The translations under genes were made by a program, and so were the position numbers. Below are positions 1-6,405 of a stretch of DNA of 9,650 nucleotides, piece by piece (the first letter of the stretch is position 1; each line of letters starts with the position of its first letter). The notes beneath the pieces were generated by a model. The model worked only from the letters and a program-made list of their open reading frames with translations, ran no database searches and was not told the DNA's origin. Location: assembly GCA_964511535.1 (NCBI GenBank), contig CAZEFW010000234.1, positions 1 through 9,650 on the forward strand. Reading direction: 5' to 3'. The stretch is from CAZCFB01 sp964511535 (GTDB taxonomy: Bacteria > Myxococcota_A > Polyangia > GCA-2747355 > CAZCFB01).

Positions 1-615
1 GAGAGCGGGTGCCGCGACTCGGTGGCCTGCCGCAGGGCGGGCCTGTGCGCCTTCGTCGGCGACCGGTGCGTGGCGCGGCGGGACGCCGACTGTGAGCAGG
101 CCGCCGTGTGCTCCGCCAGCGGTCGCTGTTCGGCGCGCAAGGGGCATTGCGTCAAGGCCCGGGCAGGCGGCTGCGCCCTGACCCGCCGCTGCCGCCAGGA
201 GGGCCTCTGCTCCCTGGTGAGAGGGCGCTGCAAGGCCACCGACCACGAGATGTGCGCCGCCTCCGTGGCCTGCAAGGAGGAGGGCCGCTGCGTGGCCAGC
301 GCCGTGAGCCGCCGCTGCGTCCCCGGCAGCGACGCACAGTGCGCCGCCTCGCGGCAGTGCGCCCTGCGGGGCGCCTGCGCGCTGAAGGCTGACCGATGCC
401 GGCCCCGGGCCATGGTGCACTGCCGCACCTCGCGAGGGTGCGCCCTGCAGGGCAAGTGCAGCCTCGGCAAGTTCTTGCTCCTCGACAGCTACAAGCTCCG
501 CCCCCTCGGCACCTGGGAGGGCTGCGGGGCAACGGTGGACGAAGATTGCGCCACCTCGCGGGCCTGCACCGAGCATGGGCGATGCGAGGCCATGCCGGAC
601 GGCACCTGCCACTGA
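1..615 (+). CDS. Cys-rich tandem-repeat protein, 5'-truncated by window edge
   Basis: The reading frame is open from base 1 to the TGA at 613-615, so this is the C-terminal part (204 residues visible) of a longer protein; the GTG at 22 is only an internal Val codon. The visible part is seven repeats of about 27 residues with the spacing C-x5-C-x5-C-x6-C followed by about seven residues, often ending in Asp. A small residue usually precedes the second Cys and Gly sits two before the third (for example SxxCxxxGxC). Repeat 4 has x8 in the last interval, and repeat 6 carries about 15 extra residues there (LLLDSYKLRPLGTWEG region). Evenly spaced, paired cysteines suggest disulfide-bonded modules outside the cytoplasm. 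I associate such repeats with myxobacteria and relatives, where function is unknown. No signal peptide can be seen because the N terminus is missing. Confidence 0.8.
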   Translation, partial: ESGCRDSVACRRAGLCAFVGDRCVARRDADCEQAAVCSASGRCSARKGHCVKARAGGCALTRRCRQEGLCSLVRGRCKATDHEMCAASVACKEEGRCVASAVSRRCVPGSDAQCAASRQCALRGACALKADRCRPRAMVHCRTSRGCALQGKCSLGKFLLLDSYKLRPLGTWEGCGATVDEDCATSRACTEHGRCEAMPDGTCH

Positions 616-693
616 CCCGGGAGCAGACCCGGCGCCCTGGCTCGTGAGCATGGCTCCGCTCCAGGCGCGGCGAGGCATCGCCTCCGCGTCGCC

Positions 694-722
694 TTGACCC
701 TGCAAGGACCGGGTGCTAACAG
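694..722 (+). promoter_or_regulatory. Possible sigma70-type promoter upstream of the 8-Cys protein/ctaB pair
   Basis: TTGACC (694-699, 5 of 6 matches to the -35 consensus) is followed after 17 bp by TAACAG (717-722, 3 of 6 matches to the -10 consensus), 21 bp before the GTG start at 744. The placement and spacing are right but the -10 is poor, so this is only a candidate. The rest of the 616-743 interval shows a short GAGGC-ATC-GCCTC hairpin (672-684) without a T-run and nothing else recognisable. Confidence 0.25.
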
Positions 723-743
723 CGGTAAGGCTCAGAGGGACCC

Positions 744-1190
744 GTGGCAAGATCCGGCAACAGACGACATAACGGCTGGCTCATGGTGGCCGCGCTGATG
801 ATCTTCGCCAGCATCACCGGGGTGGTGGCTTACTGGAGGTTCGTGGTGTCGGACCGGGTGCTCAAGGAGGACACCGCGGCGATCAACCTCAAGGGGGCCG
901 CCGTCCCCATCGAGGGGTGCGTGGACGAGGTGCTCGGCTGGGCCGCGAGCTGCCGCGCCATGCGCAGCCTGTGCACGGCGAGCACCCCCCGCATGGCCCA
1001 CGCGTGCATCAAGGGCAAGGATCGAACCCCCGAGTGCCAGGCCCTGGGCGACCGCAGCCAGGACACCCGCTACGGCTACCGCGAGTGCAAGGCGCGCGGG
1101 GCCACCCGCAAGTACACCCGCAAGGCGTGCGCCATGGCGTACCGCGCCATCGCCACCCACTGCGCGGCGGTCATCCGGAGCGGCGGATGA
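744..1190 (+). CDS. Small membrane-anchored 8-cysteine protein of unknown function
   Basis: A 148-residue protein starting at GTG 744, supported by an AGAGGGA ribosome site at 734-740. The N terminus is short and basic (RSGNRRHN), followed by one hydrophobic segment at about residues 11-30, which looks like a signal anchor. The rest contains eight Cys (59, 70, 77, 88, 98, 115, 129, 140) and is rich in Arg/Lys. The even Cys number after a membrane anchor suggests disulfides in the periplasm. Cys spacing (10, 6, 10, 9, 16, 13, 10) differs from that of the upstream repeat protein, so it is not another copy of that repeat, and no CxxCH heme motif is present. The stop overlaps the ctaB start (ATGA at 1187-1190), so the two are probably translated together. 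I do not recognise the family. A role near heme or respiratory assembly is only suggested by the neighbour. Confidence 0.75.
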   Translation: MARSGNRRHNGWLMVAALMIFASITGVVAYWRFVVSDRVLKEDTAAINLKGAAVPIEGCVDEVLGWAASCRAMRSLCTASTPRMAHACIKGKDRTPECQALGDRSQDTRYGYRECKARGATRKYTRKACAMAYRAIATHCAAVIRSGG

Positions 1191-2068
1191 GCCTCCCGAG
1201 CCCCGGCCTGCTGCTGGCCCTGACCAAGCCCCGCCTGGTGGTCATGAACATGGTGGCCGCCCTGAGCGGCGGGGTCCTGGCCGGCGGCCTGTCCGGCGAC
1301 GGGGTGAAGCTGGTCCTCAGCCTGCTGGCCATCGGCCTCATCGTGGCCGCGGCCAACGCGGCGAACATGGCGCTGGAGCGCGACCTGGACGCCCGCATGC
1401 TGCGGACCCGCGGGCGGCCGCTGCCCACCGGCCAGCTCGCCCCGCTGTCGGCGTGGCTCTTCTCCGGGCTCTGCGCAGTGGCGGCCACCGCCCTGTTCCT
1501 GCTGGCGGTCAACCCGCTGACTGCCGCCCTGGGCGTGGTGGGGTTGCTGACCTACGCGCTGCTCTACACTCCGATGAAGCAGCGCACGCCGCTGGCCCTG
1601 CCCGTGGGCGCCCTGGCCGGCGCCCTGCCCCCGCTCATGGGCTGGACCGGCATCACCGGGGGCCTGGAGCTGCCTGGCCTGCTGCTGTTCGCCCTGTTCT
1701 TCCTCTGGCAGGTGCCCCACTTCCTGACCATCGCCGTGGTGCGCAGGCAGGAGTACTCGGCCGCGGGCTACCGCACCGCCGCCCAGACCCACGAGGCCGC
1801 GCTCATCGGCCGGCAGGTGGTGGTCACCTGCGCGCTGCTGCTGCCGGTGAGCCTCAGCCTGCTGCCCGCGGCGGGCCAGGGCTGGCCGTTCGCCCTGATC
1901 ACCGTGAGCGCCAGCCTCGGGCTGCTGCTGGTGGCCCTCGGCGGCCTGCGGCGCCCCCAGTCCGCCGCCGGCGCGGATCGCTGGGCGCGCCGGTTCTTCA
2001 GGGCGAGCCTCGCCTACCCGCCAGCCATCACCGCCGGGATCCTGCTCAACCAGCTGCTGGGGGCCTGA
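1187..2068 (+). CDS. ctaB: Protoheme IX farnesyltransferase (heme o synthase)
   Basis: A 293-residue UbiA-superfamily membrane prenyltransferase that adds a farnesyl group to heme b to give heme o, the prosthetic group or precursor (heme a) for heme-copper oxidases. The first polyprenyl-diphosphate/Mg site is N60-MAL-E64-RDL-D68, followed by the typical RTRGRPLP (residues 73-80). YTPMKQRTP (127-135), GALPPLMGW (145-153) and FLWQVPHFL (172-180) are all CtaB/COX10 signatures, followed by RRQEYSAAGY in the second acidic loop. The protein is strongly hydrophobic throughout, as expected for about nine helices, and its length is normal. The usual NxxxD is NxxxE here; I recall Glu at this position in other CtaB proteins. 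ATG 1187 is preceded by GGAG (1177-1180) and overlaps the upstream gene. No oxidase subunits or ctaA lie in the window. It converges with the 2072-2413 gene with 3 bp between stops. Confidence 0.95.
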   Translation: MSLPSPGLLLALTKPRLVVMNMVAALSGGVLAGGLSGDGVKLVLSLLAIGLIVAAANAANMALERDLDARMLRTRGRPLPTGQLAPLSAWLFSGLCAVAATALFLLAVNPLTAALGVVGLLTYALLYTPMKQRTPLALPVGALAGALPPLMGWTGITGGLELPGLLLFALFFLWQVPHFLTIAVVRRQEYSAAGYRTAAQTHEAALIGRQVVVTCALLLPVSLSLLPAAGQGWPFALITVSASLGLLLVALGGLRRPQSAAGADRWARRFFRASLAYPPAITAGILLNQLLGA

Positions 2069-2071
2069 AGC

Positions 2072-2413
2072 TCAGACGCGGATCGCGGTCAGCCCGATCA
2101 GCCGGTTCTGCAGCTCCTCGACGGTCTTCTGCGGATCGAGGTACTCGTCGAGCTTGCTCTTGAGGTACTTGCGGCCGCCCATCTTGACGGCCAGGAAGCT
2201 CACCTTCATCTCCCCCAGCATCACCTCGGGGTTGATGGTGAAGGTGGCGTCGAAGGAGATGCGAAAGGCCCTGCCCCGGATCCTGCCGCGGTTCCCTGTC
2301 CACTCGGTGCGCGTGCCGTAGCGCGTGTCCCAGTAGTCGGTCAGGGCGCGCACGCGGCGCACAGCCTCCTCCTGAGGCATGGAGTAAGGATACCGATCCT
2401 GATAAAAACCCAT
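2072..2413 (-). CDS. Small protein resembling the polyhydroxyalkanoic acid system family
   Basis: A 113-residue soluble protein, start ATG at 2413 and stop at 2074-2072. The visible pattern is an N-terminal helix (about residues 14-32, QEEAVRRVRALTDYWDTRYG), then TEWTGNRGRIRGRAFRISF, a beta-rich middle, a LGEMKVSFLAVKMGGRKYLKSKL stretch in two parts (residues 66-88) and LDEYLD. This resembles small proteins found beside PHA synthases: helix, YG, W-x-G, a G-x-F/V strand, a V-x-LG-like segment, K-G and a final LD. The match is from memory and not strong, and no PHA synthase or phasin is in the window. It is the third gene of the minus-strand run after the kinase and acyltransferase, 29 bp after the latter. 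Its AAGGAGGG ribosome site lies inside a perfect palindrome, so translation may be controlled by RNA folding. Confidence 0.6.
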   Translation of the reverse strand: MGFYQDRYPYSMPQEEAVRRVRALTDYWDTRYGTRTEWTGNRGRIRGRAFRISFDATFTINPEVMLGEMKVSFLAVKMGGRKYLKSKLDEYLDPQKTVEELQNRLIGLTAIRV

Positions 2414-2419
2414 GGTCCC

Positions 2420-2441
2420 AAAACCCTCCTTGGAGGGTTTT
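2420..2441 (-). promoter_or_regulatory. 22-nt perfect palindrome: terminator-like hairpin enclosing a Shine-Dalgarno
   Basis: The 22 bases are a perfect inverted repeat: AAAACCCTCC followed by its complement with no spacer, folding as a 9-bp stem with a 4-nt loop. On the minus strand it starts one base after the acyltransferase TAA, and its 3' arm carries AAGGAGGG, the ribosome site for the ATG at 2413 (spacer about 10 nt). Folding would pair the Shine-Dalgarno with CCCTCC in the 5' arm. The minus-strand 3' side has only TTTT before GGGACC, so it is a weak terminator in that direction. The plus-strand 3' side reads TTTTATTATT and is a better intrinsic terminator, which could stop ctaB read-through. 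The exact repeat and position are seen; the function is inferred. Confidence 0.6.
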
Positions 2442-2442
2442 A

Positions 2443-3246
2443 TTATTCTCGCGATGCGCCGGCGCGCAAGAGCTCGTTCATCGCTCGCCGCGTCTGCCCG
2501 GCCAGGTCCCCGGCGTCCTCGAGGCGCAGGCCGGCGGTGGGGATCGGCTCGCCGAAGATCACCCGCACTCGCCCGGGGCGCATGCGCCACTCCTTTGCCG
2601 GGCAGAGGTTGCGCAGCCCGAGGGTCACTGACGGCATCACCGGCGCCCCGGCCTCGATGGCCAGGCGGAACCCGCCCAGGTAGAACTTGCCCAGGCGGCC
2701 GTCGCGGGTTCGGTGCCCCTCCGGGAAGACGCCGAAGCTCTTGCCCGACCGGAGCAGCGCCAGCGCGTCCTGGTAGGAGGCGTCGTTCAGCTCGCTGTTG
2801 CCCCGCTCCACCGGCAGCTGACCCATGAGCCGCACGAAGGATCCATAGATCGGGATGCGGCGGTGGCCCATCTCCTGGAACGTGCGGCAATAGACCGGCA
2901 CCGACTGCACCAGGACCGGGGTGTCGAGCAGGCTCACGTGGTTGAAGGCGATGACGTAGGCCGTGTCGGGCTGAAAACGTTCGCGCCCGCTCACCTCCAC
3001 CCGGATGCCCACCGACAGGGTGCCCGCCCGACACACGGCGCGGGCCAGGCGGTCGATCTCCCGGCCCGGGATGACGAAGCGGTCGAGCAGGGTGAAGGCG
3101 CCCAGCCAGCCCGCCATCTGGGTCAAGGCCACGGGCCAGGTGCCGAGGCTGACGAGGGTGTCCTTGATGGTGAAGGGCTGCAGGGGATCCTGGTAGAGGT
3201 CGTTCGGTTGGAGGTCGGTCATGGCTGGTTTCGCGGGGCGGGTCAT
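2443..3246 (-). CDS. PlsC-family lysophospholipid/1-acylglycerol-3-phosphate acyltransferase
   Basis: A 267-residue acyltransferase of the PlsC superfamily, probably moving an acyl chain onto lysophosphatidic acid or a related lipid at the cytoplasmic membrane. The catalytic motif is N102-H103-VSLL-D108. The substrate-binding motif FPEGHRT is at 174-180, followed by GKFYLGGFRLAIEAG and VMPSV (203-207), the usual later motif. A hydrophobic stretch at about residues 36-60 before the catalytic motif probably anchors it. The motif usually written FKxG after FPEG is FYLG here, so the exact acceptor is uncertain; ornithine-lipid or other acyltransferases of the same fold are alternatives. The ATG at 3246 overlaps the kinase stop (ATGA), which favours it over the internal ATG at 3222, and implies coupled translation. 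The stop is directly followed by the palindrome at 2420-2441. Confidence 0.88.
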   Translation of the reverse strand: MTRPAKPAMTDLQPNDLYQDPLQPFTIKDTLVSLGTWPVALTQMAGWLGAFTLLDRFVIPGREIDRLARAVCRAGTLSVGIRVEVSGRERFQPDTAYVIAFNHVSLLDTPVLVQSVPVYCRTFQEMGHRRIPIYGSFVRLMGQLPVERGNSELNDASYQDALALLRSGKSFGVFPEGHRTRDGRLGKFYLGGFRLAIEAGAPVMPSVTLGLRNLCPAKEWRMRPGRVRVIFGEPIPTAGLRLEDAGDLAGQTRRAMNELLRAGASRE

Positions 3247-4259
3247 CGGTCGGTCCTGGGCGCGCGCGCTGCCGCGCCCGCGCGGCCCAGGCGCACGACG
3301 AAGCAGGCCCCACGGGGCCAGCGGCCGAGCCGCAGCTCGCCGCCCAGGCGCCGGATGATGTCCCGGGACAACGAGAGCCCGAGGCCGGTACCCTGCCCGT
3401 CTGGCTTGGTTGTGAAGAAGGGCTCGAAGATCCTGGCCCGGTTCTCATCCGGTACGCCGGGGCCGTTGTCCCGGAACAGGTAGCGCACCCCGCCGGCTTG
3501 ATCCGGGGTGATCTCCACCTCGATCTCGCCGCGCTGGCCCTCGGGCAGCTCCAGCACGGCGTCCCGGGCGTTTGAGAGCAGGTTGATGAACACCTGCTGC
3601 ACCAGGGCGCTGTCCATGCGCACCGCCGGCAGCGCGGAGGCGGCCCGCAGGGTCCACCGGATCCCGAGCTTCTTCAGGTTCGCGGCGAACAGGGCGTGCG
3701 CCGCGTCCAGCGGCGCGATGGGCTCGGTGAGCTCCATCGAGGCCTGGCCGCTGCGGCTGAAGCGCGTCAGGTTTTGCACCACCCGCTTGAGCTGCTGAGC
3801 GCCGTCATGGATGATCCGCAGGTCGTCGAGCAACCTCGCCGGGACCTCCTGGTCGTCCGCCGGAGGAGCGATGAGGAGCGATGCGTAGCCCAGGATCGCG
3901 GTGAGCGGCTGGTTCAACTCGTGGGCCAGCATGGCGCTGATCTCGCCAATCGCGGCCAGCTTCCCCATGTGGCGCATGCGCTCGTGGGCATCAGCGAGCT
4001 GGCGGTTGGCCGTCTCGAGCTCGGACTGGCGCTCCAGCAGCTGCTGCTTGCTCTCGTTTAGGGCGGCCAGCTGACGCTCCGACTCCTGGAGCCGCGCGGC
4101 GAACTCCTCCACCGTCAGGTTGACCACGAAGGCCAGCTTATCCGCGCTGGAGCCGTTGTCCCCGCGGGGCGCCCGCGCGGCGAAGTCGCCGGCGCCGAAG
4201 CTCACCAGGGCCTCGGCGATGCGCTGGATCTGTTGTTCGGTGTCCTCGTGCTTGCCCAT
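3243..4259 (-). CDS. Soluble sensor histidine kinase
   Basis: A 338-residue two-component sensor kinase. Residues 1-55 form a helical, HAMP-like segment (ALVSFGAGDFAARAP), and about 50-100 is a probable coiled coil (RLQESERQLAALNESKQQL in the middle). The H-box LAHELNQPLTAI places the phosphorylated His at 113. The ATP-binding domain has the N-box QVFINLLSNARDAV (Asn 230), the G1 box DNGPGVP (264-270), the F-box FEPFFTTK (278-285) and the G2 box GTGLGLS (290-296). All catalytic residues are present. There is no membrane segment and no PAS domain, so it probably senses an internal signal or is driven by a partner. No response regulator gene is in the window. The ATG at 4259 is preceded by AGGA. 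It leads the minus-strand run with the acyltransferase and is divergent from the STAS-like gene. Confidence 0.93.
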   Translation of the reverse strand: MGKHEDTEQQIQRIAEALVSFGAGDFAARAPRGDNGSSADKLAFVVNLTVEEFAARLQESERQLAALNESKQQLLERQSELETANRQLADAHERMRHMGKLAAIGEISAMLAHELNQPLTAILGYASLLIAPPADDQEVPARLLDDLRIIHDGAQQLKRVVQNLTRFSRSGQASMELTEPIAPLDAAHALFAANLKKLGIRWTLRAASALPAVRMDSALVQQVFINLLSNARDAVLELPEGQRGEIEVEITPDQAGGVRYLFRDNGPGVPDENRARIFEPFFTTKPDGQGTGLGLSLSRDIIRRLGGELRLGRWPRGACFVVRLGRAGAAARAPRTDR

Positions 4260-4295
4260 GCGTTCCTGGCGTGTAAATTACCATGGGACCTGACC

Positions 4296-4718
4296 ATGGA
4301 CATAGACGTCAAAAAGTGGGAAATCGCCGTCGAGCTCCCCCACGGCTTCATCTACCGCATCGCCCCCGGGATCGTGGCCGGCCTGCCCAACGAAGGCGTG
4401 GTGGAGACGCCGGAGCTGTCACAGCTCGTCTACGACGGCTACTGCCGCTGCGCCGAGGAGTACGGGGCGCCGGTGGCGGTGGTGGTGCTGGTGGATCGCC
4501 TGGGCAATCAGACCCCGGAGGTGCGGGCGTTCTGGCAGCGGGTGATGAAGCCTGACGTGCTGCGCTGCTGCGCCCTGGTGAGCAGCTCGTTCTTCGCGCG
4601 GGCCATCAGCTCGTTCCTCATCGGCATGCGCAAACCCACGGTGCCGACCCGGATCTTCAGCTCCCTCGACGAGGCCGTGGCCTGGTCCCGCAGCACGCTG
4701 CACACCGTGCACGGCTAG
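4296..4718 (+). CDS. STAS/SpoIIAA-like protein of unknown role
   Basis: A 140-residue soluble protein. The ATG at 4296 is preferred over a TTG at 4233 in the same frame, which would run into the divergent kinase gene. It begins with a beta hairpin (WEIAVELPHGFIYRI), then a helix, then a hydrophobic strand AVVVLVDRLG (61-70) followed by T-x-E-x-R. The C-terminal half has the pattern CALVSSSFFARAISSFLIG (92-110), RKPTVPTRIF (112-121) and DEAVAW (125-130). This resembles SpoIIAA/STAS-like orphan proteins that I associate with myxobacteria, in which a single chain ends with 'RP..P.R.F.....A..WL'. No clear phosphorylatable Ser of anti-anti-sigma factors can be assigned. Only 36 bp (4260-4295, with AT-rich GTGTAAATTA) separate it from the kinase, so promoters would have to overlap the coding ends. 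No strong ribosome site is visible. Confidence 0.7.
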   Translation: MDIDVKKWEIAVELPHGFIYRIAPGIVAGLPNEGVVETPELSQLVYDGYCRCAEEYGAPVAVVVLVDRLGNQTPEVRAFWQRVMKPDVLRCCALVSSSFFARAISSFLIGMRKPTVPTRIFSSLDEAVAWSRSTLHTVHG

Positions 4719-4771
4719 CCGCCGGGGCAGGAGGCGAGCCCCTCCCCACCCGTGATGCTGCCCACCATGTA

Positions 4772-4790
4772 GGGGCGGCCCTGGCGCCCC
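4772..4790 (+). terminator. GC hairpin downstream of the STAS-like gene, no T-run
   Basis: GGGGCG (4772-4777) pairs with CGCCCC (4785-4790) across a 7-nt loop in the 145-bp gap between the STAS-like gene and the next operon. It has no downstream T-tract, so it is a poor intrinsic terminator and could be chance in GC-rich DNA. No convincing promoter is visible in 4719-4863. Confidence 0.2.
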
Positions 4791-4863
4791 CCCCGGGTGA
4801 GCCTTCTCAAGCAGCCGGATTGCTGCCATCCTTGATCGCTCCAACCTGCGCGACGGGAGACAC

Positions 4864-6405
4864 ATGAGCGGCAGCAAGAGAGATGTTGATGTGGTGGTGG
4901 TGGGCGCCGGCCTCGGCGGCATGTCGGTGGCCACGCGCCTGGCCCAGAAGGGCCTGGACGTGCTGCTGCTGGAGCGGCACAACGTCCCGGGCGGCTACGC
5001 CACCTCCTTCGTTCGAGGCCGATACGAGTTCGAGGTCGCGCTGCACGAGCTATCGGGCGTGGGCCCCGAGGACAACCGCGGCGGCGTGTACCACTACCTC
5101 AACTCCATCGGCGTGGCCGAGCGGCTGGAGTTCGTCACGGCGCCGACGCTTTACCGGGCGATCTTCTCCGACTTCGAGTTCACCATGCCCCACGGGCTGG
5201 CGCAGGCCACGGACGCGCTGTGCAGCGCCTTCCCCGCCGACGCCGGGGGCATCCGGGAGATCCTCCACATCTCCGTGTCCATCCTGCGCGAGCTGGAGGA
5301 GCTGCGCATGGGGGGCCTGAGCAAGATCTTCAACCCGGGCAACCTGGCGCGCATGCCCTCGCGGTACCCGAACCTGCTGCGCTACAACCAGGCCACCCTC
5401 GGCCCGATGCTGGAGCGCCACATCAACGACCCCAAGGCGCGGGCGGTGCTGGCCCAGCTGTGGGGCTACTTCGGCCTCCCCCCGTCGCAGGTCTCGTTCT
5501 TCTTCTTCGCCATGGGGCTGGCGTCCTACATCATCCACGGGGCGTCCTACGTCAAGGGGCGCTCCCAGGCCATGTCCAACGCGTTTATCGCCGCGCTGGA
5601 GGACCACGGCGGCGAGGCGCGCTTCGGCTGCGGGGTCCGGCGGATCCTCGTGGAGGGGGGGCGCATCGCCGGCGTGGAGACGGACGAGGGCGAGCGCGTG
5701 GGCGCCCGCTTCGTGGTCTCCAACGCCGACCCCATCGCCACCTGCCGCGGGCTGGTGGGCGAGGAGCATGTGCCGAAGCGCTGGTTCCGGGGCCTGGGGC
5801 GCCGGGTGCTCGGGCCGAGCTCCTTGAACGTCTACCTCGGCGTCAACCGCGAGGCGGACGCCCTCGGGCTGACGGACCACGAGATCTTCCTCAACGGCAG
5901 CGACAACTTCGAGCGCCAGTTCCGGGACTGCCACGGCCTCGGCCCCGCCACGGCGCTGGTGGTCACCTGCTACAACCATGTCTACCCCGAGATCTCGCCG
6001 CCAGGCACCTCCATGGTGGTGCTCACGACGCTGAAGTTCGGCAAGGACTGGCGCCGGCTGCGGCCGGCACAGTACGGCCGGGTCAAGCACCGCATCGCCA
6101 GCGACATGCTCGACCTGGCCGAGCGGCTCTCTCCGGACCTGCGGCGCCACGCCGAGGTGGTGGAGGTCTCCACCCCGCTGACCAACGTCCGCTACGCCGG
6201 GGCTCTGGGCGGCAGCATCTACGGCTTCGCCTCGACCCCTGCGTCCCACACCATCTGGAACATGCCCGCCCGCGGGCCGGTGCCGGGGCTGTTTTTCTGC
6301 GGCGCGTGGACCGTGCCGGGCGGGGGCTTCGAGCCGAGCATCATCTCAGGCAGCATGACCGCCAGCCAGGTGCTCCACAGCGCCCGCAAGGAGGCCGCAG
6401 CATGA
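4864..6405 (+). CDS. FAD-dependent oxidoreductase, carotenoid isomerase / retinol saturase / phytoene desaturase-like
   Basis: A 513-residue amine-oxidase-fold flavoprotein of normal length for the CrtI/CrtISO/RetSat group. The N-terminal dinucleotide fold is VVVGAGLGGMS (GxGxxG at 14-19), with the ribose-binding Glu at 37 (LLLERH) and the GG-Y of the phytoene-desaturase motif at 43-45 (VPGGYATSF). A second FAD-contacting segment at the C terminus reads GLFFCGAWTVPGGGFEPSI (475-493), followed by SGSMTA. These proteins reduce, isomerise or desaturate isoprenoid or polyene substrates. The substrate here is unknown, and no phytoene synthase or other carotenoid gene is in the window. The CrtISO/RetSat-like pattern makes an isomerase or saturase reaction as likely as desaturation. 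ATG 4864 has GGGAG (4855-4859). The stop overlaps the reductase start (ATGA at 6402-6405), so they form an operon and the products probably exchange electrons. Confidence 0.85.
   Translation: MSGSKRDVDVVVVGAGLGGMSVATRLAQKGLDVLLLERHNVPGGYATSFVRGRYEFEVALHELSGVGPEDNRGGVYHYLNSIGVAERLEFVTAPTLYRAIFSDFEFTMPHGLAQATDALCSAFPADAGGIREILHISVSILRELEELRMGGLSKIFNPGNLARMPSRYPNLLRYNQATLGPMLERHINDPKARAVLAQLWGYFGLPPSQVSFFFFAMGLASYIIHGASYVKGRSQAMSNAFIAALEDHGGEARFGCGVRRILVEGGRIAGVETDEGERVGARFVVSNADPIATCRGLVGEEHVPKRWFRGLGRRVLGPSSLNVYLGVNREADALGLTDHEIFLNGSDNFERQFRDCHGLGPATALVVTCYNHVYPEISPPGTSMVVLTTLKFGKDWRRLRPAQYGRVKHRIASDMLDLAERLSPDLRRHAEVVEVSTPLTNVRYAGALGGSIYGFASTPASHTIWNMPARGPVPGLFFCGAWTVPGGGFEPSIISGSMTASQVLHSARKEAAA
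6388..6394 (+). promoter_or_regulatory. Strong Shine-Dalgarno for the reductase
   Basis: AAGGAGG lies 7 nt before ATG 6402, inside the last codons of the upstream flavoprotein gene. It fixes the reductase start and implies strong, coupled translation of the second gene. Confidence 0.75.

Noticed and set aside
917..1186. Upstream extension of ctaB to 917
   Set aside because: The extra 90 residues are Pro/Arg/His-rich read-through of the 8-Cys gene in another frame; ATG 1187 has a ribosome site and gives the normal CtaB N terminus.
1364..1390. Loss of the conserved Asp in the CtaB prenyl-diphosphate motif (NxxxE instead of NxxxD) as a sign of altered function
   Set aside because: Glu keeps the charge, and I recall it in other CtaB sequences; all other motifs are intact.
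5050..6249. Long minus-strand ORF of 399 codons opposite the FAD oxidoreductase
   Set aside because: It is the antisense of a clearly recognised flavoprotein, with no motif and no ribosome site.
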